A DNA stretch of 21,501 nucleotides, taken from the IMG/VR virus record IMGVR_UViG_3300001589_000237, positions 1-21,501 of that record. One strand, 5' to 3'. Both the position numbers and the translations under genes were made by a program. Positions 1 through 4,957 of the stretch are shown piece after piece. The DNA comes from a virus. Numbering within the stretch: the first letter of the stretch is position 1; every line of letters starts with the position of its first letter. Below the pieces are notes generated by a model. The model was not told the DNA's origin. It did no database searches and saw only the letters and a list, made by a program, of their open reading frames with translations.

Positions 1-78
1 AGCTTAAATCGTAAGGTGTTGTGTTTAAAATCTGCGGCCTCTCGGCAATTTTCAGAAGCATCCGAGAGATTTTCTTAG
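1..78 (+). CDS. Possible C-terminal end of an upstream gene (partial)
   Basis: Frame 1 is open from the window edge to a TAG at 76-78, giving 25 residues ending in ASERFS. The other two forward frames close within the first 12 bases. Nothing in the peptide is recognisable. The same bases form a strong inverted repeat (39-45 with 62-68), so the stretch may instead belong to a structured RNA. It is listed because it could be the tail of a real gene cut by the window edge, but support is weak. Confidence 0.2.
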   Translation, partial: SLNRKVLCLKSAASRQFSEASERFS

Positions 79-140
79 CGAATGCCGGCGCTGGTATCCC
101 TCAGCGAGCACACAGGCGCTCGGTTCAAGATGGGGTAACC
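27..140 (+). other. GC-rich structured segment with possible pseudoknot
   Basis: About 58% G+C by hand count over 31-123, in an otherwise AT-rich window. Complementary pairs seen: 27-31 with 69-73 and 39-45 with 62-68 (one long hairpin with a 7-nt bulge at 32-38); 89-93 with 102-106 (loop 94-101); 105-109 with 118-122; 122-125 with 137-140. The hairpin loop 95-100 (TATCCC) can pair with 132-137 (GGGGTA, one G-U), which would form a pseudoknot. The 89-106 and 105-122 hairpins share bases and could be alternatives. It matches no RNA family I can name. It lies just upstream of a sigma70-like promoter, so it could be the 3' part of an RNA or leader that begins before the window. Confidence 0.35.
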
Positions 141-179
141 TCTTATCTGTCTCAAATTAATTTAGCGTTCCACCAAAAT

Positions 180-213
180 AACCCTTGACAAGCAATGTGT
201 CTTCTGGTATAAT
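180..213 (+). promoter_or_regulatory. Sigma70-type promoter P1
   Basis: Perfect -35 TTGACA at 185-190, 17-bp spacer, perfect -10 TATAAT at 208-213. The -35 box is extended upstream to AACCCTTGACA (180-190), identical in the other two promoters of this region. Predicted start of transcription is about 220, ahead of the 53-codon ORF at 255. It is the type of strong promoter used by host RNA polymerase for early phage genes. Confidence 0.85.
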
Positions 214-254
214 CACATTGTTGTGCTTTAAGGTATAGTATATACATAGCTATT

Positions 255-416
255 ATGGAATGGTATCACCCGTCACACTATCAGAGAATACGCAAAGAGA
301 ATAAGAAGTTTCTCAAAGAACATGATTCGGCCCCTGTACATATACGAGACGTAGAGAGAAGGCGGCCTAAGGCATTGATAACAAACAATAAAAGAAAACC
401 CTTGACAAAGACATAG
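255..416 (+). CDS. Small basic protein, 53 aa, unknown
   Basis: ATG at 255 to TAG at 414-416. The product begins MEWYHPSHYQ and is rich in Lys/Arg, with a basic centre (VERRRPKA) and tail. No known family is recognised. It lies 35 bp after the predicted start site of P1 and is the only sizeable ORF in that transcript before P2. No good Shine-Dalgarno sequence is visible upstream, and the end of the ORF overlaps the -35 box of P2 (402-407). It could be a small early host-takeover protein or a chance ORF; length and promoter context are the only arguments. Confidence 0.4.
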   Translation: MEWYHPSHYQRIRKENKKFLKEHDSAPVHIRDVERRRPKALITNNKRKPLTKT

Positions 417-430
417 GATTATGTTATAGT
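397..430 (+). promoter_or_regulatory. Sigma70-type promoter P2
   Basis: TTGACA at 402-407, 17-bp spacer, TATAGT at 425-430 (5/6 to consensus). It is preceded by the shared block AACCC (397-401). The predicted start, about 437, places the structured RNA (485-596) and the tRNA gene (623-699) in its transcript, so P2 is the likely promoter of a stable-RNA operon. Confidence 0.75.
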
Positions 431-484
431 TACATATATGATTAAGGAAGTATCAGCGTGTGCTTAGAGTTTTCCTTTCATATA

Positions 485-596
485 GAGCGCTCATAGTATT
501 CTTGAATTAAGGATGTTGTGGCCCACATAGGACGTTCAGTCTGAAAGTTCCTCGTAGAGGTGTGGGATTGAAGTTTCATTATGTCTATGGGCGCTC
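485..596 (+). ncRNA. Candidate structured RNA upstream of tRNA-Asp
   Basis: 485-496 (GAGCGCTCATAG) pairs with 585-596 (CTATGGGCGCTC) over 12 consecutive pairs including one G-U. Inside, 522-527 (CCCACA) pairs with 561-566 (TGTGGG), enclosing either two 4-bp triloop hairpins (535-545; 550-560) or one longer hairpin (529-533 with 547-552 plus 535-538 with 542-545). Between the outer and inner stems is a large asymmetric internal loop (497-521 and 567-584). No ORF of note covers it. It lies in the predicted P2 transcript, 26 bp before the tRNA. T4 itself carries two stable RNAs of unknown function (species C and D) in its tRNA cluster, which is a precedent for the location. The family is not recognised. 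Confidence 0.5.
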
Positions 597-622
597 ACCT
601 TTCCCCAACGTTATCATCACAT

Positions 623-699
623 GGAGGCGTAGCTTAGTTGGTTAAAGCGTCTGCCTGTCACGCAGAAGATCGAGAGTTCGAGTCTCTTCGCTTCCGCCA
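623..699 (+). tRNA. tRNA-Asp (anticodon GUC)
   Basis: Complete 77-nt cloverleaf. The acceptor stem is 623-629 with 689-695 (one G-U). The D arm has GCTT/AAGC around AGTTGGTTA. The anticodon stem TCTGC/GCAGA carries loop CTGTCAC with anticodon GTC at 657-659. The T arm GAGAG/CTCTT has loop TTCGAGT. Discriminator base is G696, followed by an encoded CCA (697-699). GUC with G73 is the bacterial tRNA-Asp identity set. It probably belongs to the P2 transcript with the structured RNA. A phage-borne tRNA with encoded CCA is typical of T4-like genomes. Confidence 0.95.
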
Positions 700-894
700 T
701 GTTCCTACCCGTATGCCTTATATGAGCGAATCGCTTAGTAATCTATAAAGTAAAGTAACACTACCTTTACACTATCCATACGAATCAAAACACCCACCCC
801 CTAAAACTGAGCAACAATGCTGGTCAAATTCTCTCAAAAAAATGCGTGTTCTACTTTTGTTCCTCTAGAAAACGTTGCTATTCCTAGCTTAATT
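700..894. other. Non-coding gap with no recognised element
   Basis: Between the tRNA and promoter P3 I see only very short reading frames on either strand (for example an 11-codon frame at 714). There is a weak hairpin GTAAAG/CTTTAC near 749-770 without a T-run, so it is not a convincing terminator. Confidence 0.5.
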
Positions 895-929
895 AACCCT
901 TGACATGTGCCGGTATTCTATGTTATTCT
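895..929 (+). promoter_or_regulatory. Sigma70-type promoter P3
   Basis: Third copy of AACCCTTGACA (895-905). TTGACA at 900-905 is followed by a weaker -10, TTATTC at 923-928 (17-bp spacer) or TATTCT at 924-929 (18-bp spacer). Transcription would start at about 935, immediately before the ATG at 938. It probably drives the cluster of small genes 938-1916. Confidence 0.55.
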
Positions 930-937
930 AACTGTAT

Positions 938-1114
938 ATGATAAAAAACTACACAATGAAAAAGAACGCAATACGATTACAAAGATTACAATCTCGTATC
1001 GATACTGCTAAGAAAGTTTTGTATTCTGATTATAACGCAAGAAGATCGTTGTTTGAAGTAATACAGGAATTAAGAAACAAACCAATAGTGAGAGGAGTCT
1101 ATGCAAATGGATAA
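938..1114 (+). CDS. Small basic protein, 58 aa, unknown
   Basis: ATG at 938 (alternative in-frame ATG at 956, giving MKKNAIRL...) to TAA at 1112-1114. The product is basic, with a likely helical centre (LQRLQSRIDTAKKVL). No family is recognised. Neither start has a Shine-Dalgarno sequence. From P3 the first ATG would be at or within a few bases of the transcript start, so translation could be leaderless. The 3' end overlaps the next gene by 8 bp (start at 1107), typical of packed phage early or middle genes. Confidence 0.5.
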   Translation: MIKNYTMKKNAIRLQRLQSRIDTAKKVLYSDYNARRSLFEVIQELRNKPIVRGVYANG

Positions 1115-1313
1115 TTTTGTCAAAGACGTTGAGAATTATATCAACGAACAAATCAGTAAATCGTTTAAGTCAAAAGCGAAACTACTTACGGATGTTCCGA
1201 CACGTTTACAATTGATACGCAAGTGTCATCAAAAGTTCGGAAACTTTGGAAGTGATATCGCAAAGTCGCATTTAAGGAAAACATTAGAAAGTAACTTAAG
1301 GGAGTTAATCTAA
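1107..1313 (+). CDS. Small protein, 68 aa, unknown
   Basis: Begins MDNFVKDVENY and ends at TAA 1311-1313. I chose the ATG at 1107 over the in-frame ATG at 1101 because the GGAG at 1094-1097 is 9 nt from 1107 but only 3 nt from 1101. The protein is mixed-charge, probably helical and soluble, with no recognised motif or family. Its stop overlaps the next start (TAATG), which implies translational coupling within the 938-1916 cluster. Confidence 0.6.
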   Translation: MDNFVKDVENYINEQISKSFKSKAKLLTDVPTRLQLIRKCHQKFGNFGSDIAKSHLRKTLESNLRELI

Positions 1314-1519
1314 TGACGGATGATAGATCAGAAGATAAGAGTTACGAGAATGAGAGTACAAGAGATACAACCCCTATGGTATCAATCTCTCTTAAGGAAT
1401 ACGACAAGTTAAAAGAGAAGTCGCATTACATTACGGATAAGTCTATGATTGAGATTATAGATAATATAGAAAGACTTGTAAGAGCGTTAAGAAAACATAT
1501 CGTGAGGACAGATGTTTAA
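1313..1519 (+). CDS. Small acidic protein, 68 aa, probable coiled coil
   Basis: Starts on the TAATG overlap with the preceding gene. The first 20 residues are polar and acidic (MTDDRSEDKSYENE). Residues 26-65 look helical with heptad-like hydrophobic spacing (YDKLKEK ... MIEIIDNIERLVRAL). No known family is recognised. It overlaps the next gene by 8 bp. Its place in a run of small overlapping genes suggests an accessory function of the early or middle class. Confidence 0.55.
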   Translation: MTDDRSEDKSYENESTRDTTPMVSISLKEYDKLKEKSHYITDKSMIEIIDNIERLVRALRKHIVRTDV

Positions 1520-1916
1520 AAAAGATACTTGGATATTAATACTCGGTTGTCTGATATTTCTATTATTAACTGAACCTGTACGTTCCGATGAAACGTGGAA
1601 TGTCATACGTTCTGAAAAGATATACAAAAACGTTGAAGTCAAAACGGAGACTGGTCGTGTGTATAAATGTTCAGAAGTATCCGATCATTCAGACGCTATC
1701 GGCAAAGCAATGATCCTTGCTCTCGCAGGTTCCATGATTGATAGTGAACATGCAATACTAGGAGCATTCTCAGCGTTGATTCTTTCTGATACACAGGTTA
1801 GAAAAATCTGTTATGATGAGATCGAATACGACACAAGGATTGAGAAGAAATACGTCTATACTCTGATTACATTGAGTAATGGCGAGATAGAGACAACACA
1901 GAAGATATACGAATAA
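1512..1916 (+). CDS. Exported protein with glycine-zipper-like segment, 134 aa
   Basis: The N-terminus MFKKDTW is followed by a hydrophobic core (residues 7-19, ILILGCLIFLLL) and a plausible signal peptidase site after VRS (25|26). Cys13 is inside the hydrophobic core, so a lipoprotein signal is less likely than an ordinary Sec signal. Residues 61-91 are small-residue rich and hydrophobic (DAIGKAMILALAGSM, then AILGAFSALIL), like the glycine-zipper hairpins of envelope surface antigens. Two cysteines (52, 100) could form a disulfide in the periplasm. The C-terminal third is beta-like (YTLITLSNGEIETTQ). SD GAGGA is at 1503-1507. Envelope location is inferred; function is unknown. A role in superinfection exclusion or envelope modification is only a guess. 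Confidence 0.6.
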   Translation: MFKKDTWILILGCLIFLLLTEPVRSDETWNVIRSEKIYKNVEVKTETGRVYKCSEVSDHSDAIGKAMILALAGSMIDSEHAILGAFSALILSDTQVRKICYDEIEYDTRIEKKYVYTLITLSNGEIETTQKIYE

Positions 1917-1982
1917 CCCGATTCCGATTCCGTAGCAAGCGAAAAACCTCTGAATCGATCTCGGTGTTTATGTATCTGTCGT

Positions 1983-2002
1983 TATAAATAACTGTATAAA
2001 TA
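1983..2002 (+). promoter_or_regulatory. Tandem T4-type late promoter
   Basis: Two TATAAATA boxes at 1983-1990 and 1995-2002, starting exactly 12 bp apart: TATAAATAACTGTATAAATA. TATAAATA is the T4 late -10 element read by the phage sigma-like gp55 with host core polymerase. The downstream leader has ACTAAAGGAA (2011-2020), which also follows the tandem promoter at 12649. It drives the gene at 2030. The 66 bp before it (1917-1982) hold a direct repeat CCGATT but no clear terminator. Confidence 0.85.
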
Positions 2003-2029
2003 GTATAACTACTAAAGGAAAACATCAAT

Positions 2030-2824
2030 ATGTCAATTTGTATATCAGGTCAACAACAAGAGTTTTTAGGATTCGCAAACTATATAACGTACCAAACACT
2101 TATGGGTGCGAAGAAACTTTACACTTCAATAGCATCTTCAGGCGCTGATGGTGTAGATAGTCATATTCCTGTTACAGGTTTAAGAGACTACGAGATTATT
2201 GCTGACCAGTGTTCTAACATTGACGAACAAGTTACAGCACACGGCAGACTCCAACTATTCAAAGTCTATACAGATGCTTGGGTAACTTCAAAGAGTGCTT
2301 CAGAATTAGCGACACAGGTTGCTAGTGATGTTTCAGCAATTAATACTTCTTGGGGTTCTGCGTTAACTGTCGACACAATCATATACAACATTGGCCCAGG
2401 CGCTAATGGATTTGCAACAAGAGGCTGTACATGGAAAAGACATTATGGTGGAACCGATGCGATTGATAGTTCTCATTACGACAAAGTAATTGGTGCAAGT
2501 GATAAACATATTTCAGTTGCGTTTTCTGATATGTCAGATGCAAGTACACATTGGTCAAAAGCAATGTCAAGACACGAAGCTGCAGTTTCTATATCCGATG
2601 CTGATATTAATTGGAATGAAAGAGGAGTAGCTTTCGCAAGAAATAGAGCAGCGATTGATGCTGACATGCCAACGACAAATGCAGATCACGTTTTAAACAT
2701 TGACAAAATTCTAAGCAAAGATGCTACTGAATACGCAGCTCTTTGTACGTTCATAGGTAAAGACCCATTATCAACTAATACATGGCACAACTATGTTGAC
2801 AGTTATCTGACATACATTGCTTAA
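2030..2824 (+). CDS. Late protein, 264 aa, unknown
   Basis: First gene behind the tandem late promoter, with SD AAAGGA at 2014-2019 and ATG at 2030. No known domain is recognised with confidence. The N-terminal half is mixed (MSICISGQQQEFLGFANYIT). There are Gly- and Ser-rich stretches near 119-127 (YNIGPGANGF). The last 50 residues (ADHVLNIDKILSKD, then FIGKDPLSTNTWHNYVDSYL) resemble the C-terminal pattern of phage sulfotransferase- or nucleotidyl-kinase-like proteins, in which an Asp-rich loop precedes a final helix ending in Y-x-D-S-Y-L. No P-loop or PAPS-binding motif is visible, so this is only a hint. No signal peptide or membrane segment is seen. Late expression suggests a virion or particle-assembly role. 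Confidence 0.75.
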   Translation: MSICISGQQQEFLGFANYITYQTLMGAKKLYTSIASSGADGVDSHIPVTGLRDYEIIADQCSNIDEQVTAHGRLQLFKVYTDAWVTSKSASELATQVASDVSAINTSWGSALTVDTIIYNIGPGANGFATRGCTWKRHYGGTDAIDSSHYDKVIGASDKHISVAFSDMSDASTHWSKAMSRHEAAVSISDADINWNERGVAFARNRAAIDADMPTTNADHVLNIDKILSKDATEYAALCTFIGKDPLSTNTWHNYVDSYLTYIA

Positions 2825-2850
2825 TAGCAATCATTATATTATGAGGACAT

Positions 2851-3432
2851 ATGAAACTTACAGACTTTATTACCAATAAAGACTTTATAGAATGTGTAGA
2901 AACATATCCTTTTGCAATTCGTAATCTTCTAACCGAAGCAAAATCACACCATCTTACTAGAAAAAAATCAAACCAAACCGTAGATTACCATACCGACATG
3001 GAGTTAACTACACTTGAAAATGTAGGTGAAGTGCTAACTTCTAATGTTATGGCACCCATGACTCATTGGCGTATGCATCACGACCATGAAACTTATAAGT
3101 GGATAAGTGATAAAGCTTGTTCTCTTGCAAGTGAGATTACAAAGAAGATGGCAGATACAAAATTTAAAACAATTGAATGTTGGGGTGTACGTTATCGTGG
3201 GGGCGAATGGACTAAACGTCATTCACATTGGCCACACACTTTTGCGTTTGGATATTATATTAAAGTACCAGAAACACCAGCGCCATTAATTTTTCCTACT
3301 GCCAATGCAGAAGTCAATCCTACTGCTGGCGATCTTGTATTATTTCCTGGTCATATACAACACGAAGTTAAACCTGTATCAGGTGAGCGTATTATGATTA
3401 GCGGAAATCTAATGTGTCAAGTAAACATATAA
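2851..3432 (+). CDS. 2OG-Fe(II) oxygenase-like protein
   Basis: 193 aa, SD GAGG a few bases before ATG 2851. The C-terminal half carries the double-stranded beta-helix signature of the phage/marine 2OG-Fe(II) oxygenase family (PF13759-like): W111-x-x-R-Y-R-G-G, then H124-S-H126 followed by a Gly-Tyr-Tyr strand, then AGDLVLFPGHIQHEV with distal H161, and R170 in ERIMISGN as a candidate 2-oxoglutarate ligand. H124 or H126 with H161 would hold Fe(II). Family members hydroxylate protein or small-molecule substrates. In T4-like marine phages such genes often lie among structural genes, but substrates are unknown. It shares the tandem late promoter at 1983, and the TAA stop lies inside the next late promoter. 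Confidence 0.8.
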   Translation: MKLTDFITNKDFIECVETYPFAIRNLLTEAKSHHLTRKKSNQTVDYHTDMELTTLENVGEVLTSNVMAPMTHWRMHHDHETYKWISDKACSLASEITKKMADTKFKTIECWGVRYRGGEWTKRHSHWPHTFAFGYYIKVPETPAPLIFPTANAEVNPTAGDLVLFPGHIQHEVKPVSGERIMISGNLMCQVNI

Positions 3433-3435
3433 ATA
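3428..3435 (+). promoter_or_regulatory. Late promoter overlapping a stop codon
   Basis: TATAAATA whose internal TAA (3430-3432) is the stop codon of the oxygenase gene. The next ATG (3441) begins after exactly 5 nt. T4-type late transcripts start about 5-7 nt past this box, so the message would have no leader. No Shine-Dalgarno sequence precedes 3441. The same geometry recurs at 5262. Confidence 0.75.
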
Positions 3436-3440
3436 CTTAT

Positions 3441-3620
3441 ATGACTAGAGACAGACATAGACAACTAACAGATTATCATAACTCAAGTATGCGTGAGCAA
3501 AAAGAAAATGAGTTGAAAAGAAATTTAAGAAAAGAAGTGAACACTGGTGGACATGGTACTAGAGACTATGTAATCAAAGAAGGTCCTAACAAAGGCAAGA
3601 TAGCGGATAAGGGTCAATAA
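3441..3620 (+). CDS. Small charged protein, 59 aa, next to gp5
   Basis: Begins MTRDRHRQLTDYHNS. A longer in-frame start at 3414 exists, but it would lie inside the oxygenase gene and upstream of the late promoter, so 3441 is preferred. The protein is very hydrophilic: a helical basic/acidic segment (residues 17-33, MREQKENELKRNLRKEV) followed by a Gly-rich tail (GGHGTRDYVIKEGPNKGK). No family is recognised. The stop overlaps the gp5-like start (TAATG), so it is co-translated with the spike protein. A small baseplate or assembly factor is the simplest idea. Confidence 0.6.
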   Translation: MTRDRHRQLTDYHNSSMREQKENELKRNLRKEVNTGGHGTRDYVIKEGPNKGKIADKGQ

Positions 3621-4648
3621 TGGCAACCAATTACAGAATGGGTGAAGACGGATTTATATGGTTCGTTGGTGTCGTAGAAGATAGAAACGATCCCTCACAA
3701 CTAGGACGAGTCAAAGTTCGTTGTATAAACTTTCACACAGAAAATTTAAATGATCTTCCAACAGCAGATTTGCCTTGGGCAACTGTTATGCTTCCAACAA
3801 CGGCAACAGGTAATTCAGGTCTAGGTTCTAATCCATTTATCGTAGAGGGTACATGGGTTGTAGGATTCTTTATGGATGCTACTACAAAACAACAACCTGT
3901 TATCATGGGAACAATACCAGGTCGTCCAAAAAATCTTGGCGATATTACAAAAGGATTTAATGATCCTAACGAAAGAGAAAAAGAACCAGGCGTATCAATT
4001 TATCCAACAGAGAAAGAGGAAGTTGACATTGACAAACTTGCCCGTGGCGAAAACACAATCGATAAAACAACAGGCCAAACAATTGAAGTACCAATCGCAT
4101 TATCAGATGATGAGAAAACCAATTCAGGTTATATCGAATGGAAAGAACCTAACTCAGCATACAAAGCAACCTATCCTTACAACCGAGTATTTAAAACAGA
4201 GAGTGGTCATGTCAAAGAATATGACGACACAAAGGATGAGGAAAGAATACATGAATACCACAAGGCTGGAACATTTTACGAAATCGACAAAGACGGAAAT
4301 AAAGTTACTAGAATTATTGGTGACAATTATGAAGTTATTCATGGCGTCAATTATGTTAATGTTAAAGGGAATGTTAATCTTACTATTGATTCCAACTGCA
4401 ATACTTTTATCAAAGGAAATTGGAACATCGAAGTCGGTGGAAACAAAACAGAATTAGTAACAGGCACCGTAAGTGAAACTTACAAAAAAACTAAAACAGA
4501 AAATGTAACTGGTGCAGTATCAGAAACATATCAAGATACAAAGACAGAGAAGGTGACTGGTGTAGTATCAGAAACATATGAAGCAGATCAAACAACAAAG
4601 ATAACAGGAAACTTAGATGTTGATGCAGCTAAGATAGATTTAAACTAA
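3620..4648 (+). CDS. 5: Baseplate central spike/hub protein, gp5-like without lysozyme domain
   Basis: 342 aa. Residues about 10-100 are an OB-fold like the N-terminus of T4 gp5 (GFIWFVGVVEDRNDPSQLGR, then VKVR, VVGFFMDATTKQQPVIMG). After a polar linker, residues about 189-226 carry the gp5/VgrG junction pattern (RVFKTESGHVKEYDDT, then ERIHEYHKAGTFYEI-x-x-DG). From about 235 to the end there are octad repeats with Gly near position 4 (NVKGNVNL, FIKGNWNI, EVGGNKTE), the triple-stranded beta-helix needle. The lysozyme domain found between these parts in T4 gp5 (575 aa) is absent. As a trimer it would form the membrane-puncturing spike, capped by the PAAR protein encoded next (1-nt overlap). Confidence 0.9.
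   Translation: MATNYRMGEDGFIWFVGVVEDRNDPSQLGRVKVRCINFHTENLNDLPTADLPWATVMLPTTATGNSGLGSNPFIVEGTWVVGFFMDATTKQQPVIMGTIPGRPKNLGDITKGFNDPNEREKEPGVSIYPTEKEEVDIDKLARGENTIDKTTGQTIEVPIALSDDEKTNSGYIEWKEPNSAYKATYPYNRVFKTESGHVKEYDDTKDEERIHEYHKAGTFYEIDKDGNKVTRIIGDNYEVIHGVNYVNVKGNVNLTIDSNCNTFIKGNWNIEVGGNKTELVTGTVSETYKKTKTENVTGAVSETYQDTKTEKVTGVVSETYEADQTTKITGNLDVDAAKIDLN
4457..4600 (+). repeat. Three 48-bp repeats encoding 16-residue (2 x 8) needle units
   Basis: Units at 4457-4504, 4505-4552 and 4553-4600 encode VTGTVSETYKKTKTEN, VTGAVSETYQDTKTEK and VTGVVSETYEADQTTK. Each is two octads of the gp5 beta-helix. Copy number sets needle length, and the near-identity of the three units suggests fairly recent duplication. 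Confidence 0.85.
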
Positions 4649-4956
4649 TGCCAGCAGTAGTAAGAATAGGAGATAGTTTATCAACAGGTCATGGTTGTTC
4701 TAGCACAACAACTATTGCATCTTCGAATCAATCTACAAATAATGTTTTTGCAAACGGAATATTAATTGATGTGGTTGGAGCTCCAACTGTATCTCATCCT
4801 TTTGCACCACCAGTACTTTGTGTGCCACATGTCGCAAATTTAAATGCTGGATCATCAACTGTTTTTATTAATGGCATTGCAGTAGGACGTATTGGCGATA
4901 GTGCTGATGCTGGAGCAATGACAAGTGGTTCATCTAACGTATTCGCTGGAGGGTAA
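4648..4956 (+). CDS. 5.4: PAAR spike-tip protein (gp5.4-like)
   Basis: 102 aa, starts on TAATG with gp5. It shows PAAR features: N-terminal PAVVRIGDSLSTGHGC, central GAPTVSH, CVPHVANLNAGSSTVFING and C-terminal GRIGDSADAGAM with a terminal SSNVFAGG. His15, Cys17, His50, Cys58 and His61 are available to bind a metal ion at the tip, as in PAAR proteins of T4 and type VI secretion. The cone-shaped tip sits on the gp5 needle and is the first part to contact the membrane. Length and gene order (gp5 then PAAR) match the family. Confidence 0.9.
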   Translation: MPAVVRIGDSLSTGHGCSSTTTIASSNQSTNNVFANGILIDVVGAPTVSHPFAPPVLCVPHVANLNAGSSTVFINGIAVGRIGDSADAGAMTSGSSNVFAGG

Positions 4957-4957
4957 C

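Noticed and set aside
1-140. tmRNA: the first bases AGCTTAA look like the end of a tmRNA tag, and GGTTCAA (122-128) like a T-loop
   Set aside because: Only seven bases match at the edge, there is no T-stem partner after GGTTCAA, and no acceptor stem or CCA follows.
438-467. 9-codon ORF (MIKEVSACA) starting at the predicted P2 transcript start
   Set aside because: Too short to support as a gene; no attenuator-type terminator follows. More likely part of the leader of the stable-RNA transcript.
749-770. Hairpin GTAAAG/CTTTAC after the tRNA as a terminator
   Set aside because: Weak, AT-rich stem with a long loop and no following T-run.
1917-1982. Rho-independent terminator before the first late promoter (CGATTC with GAATCG)
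   Set aside because: Six-base stem with a loop of over 20 nt and no T-tract; not convincing.
3414-3440. Longer N-terminus for the 59-aa gene, starting at 3414
   Set aside because: It would start within the oxygenase gene and upstream of the late promoter, without a Shine-Dalgarno sequence; the ATG at 3441 fits the promoter geometry seen again at 5275.
3876-4457. 193-codon + strand ORF in another frame inside the gp5-like gene
   Set aside because: Low-complexity Lys/Gln/Leu-rich product and a full overlap with the OB and needle coding sequence; a frame shadow.
4925-4957. Longer start for the IscA-like gene at 4925
   Set aside because: The extra 11 residues are out-of-frame PAAR sequence; GGAGG points to ATG 4958 and the product then matches the family length.
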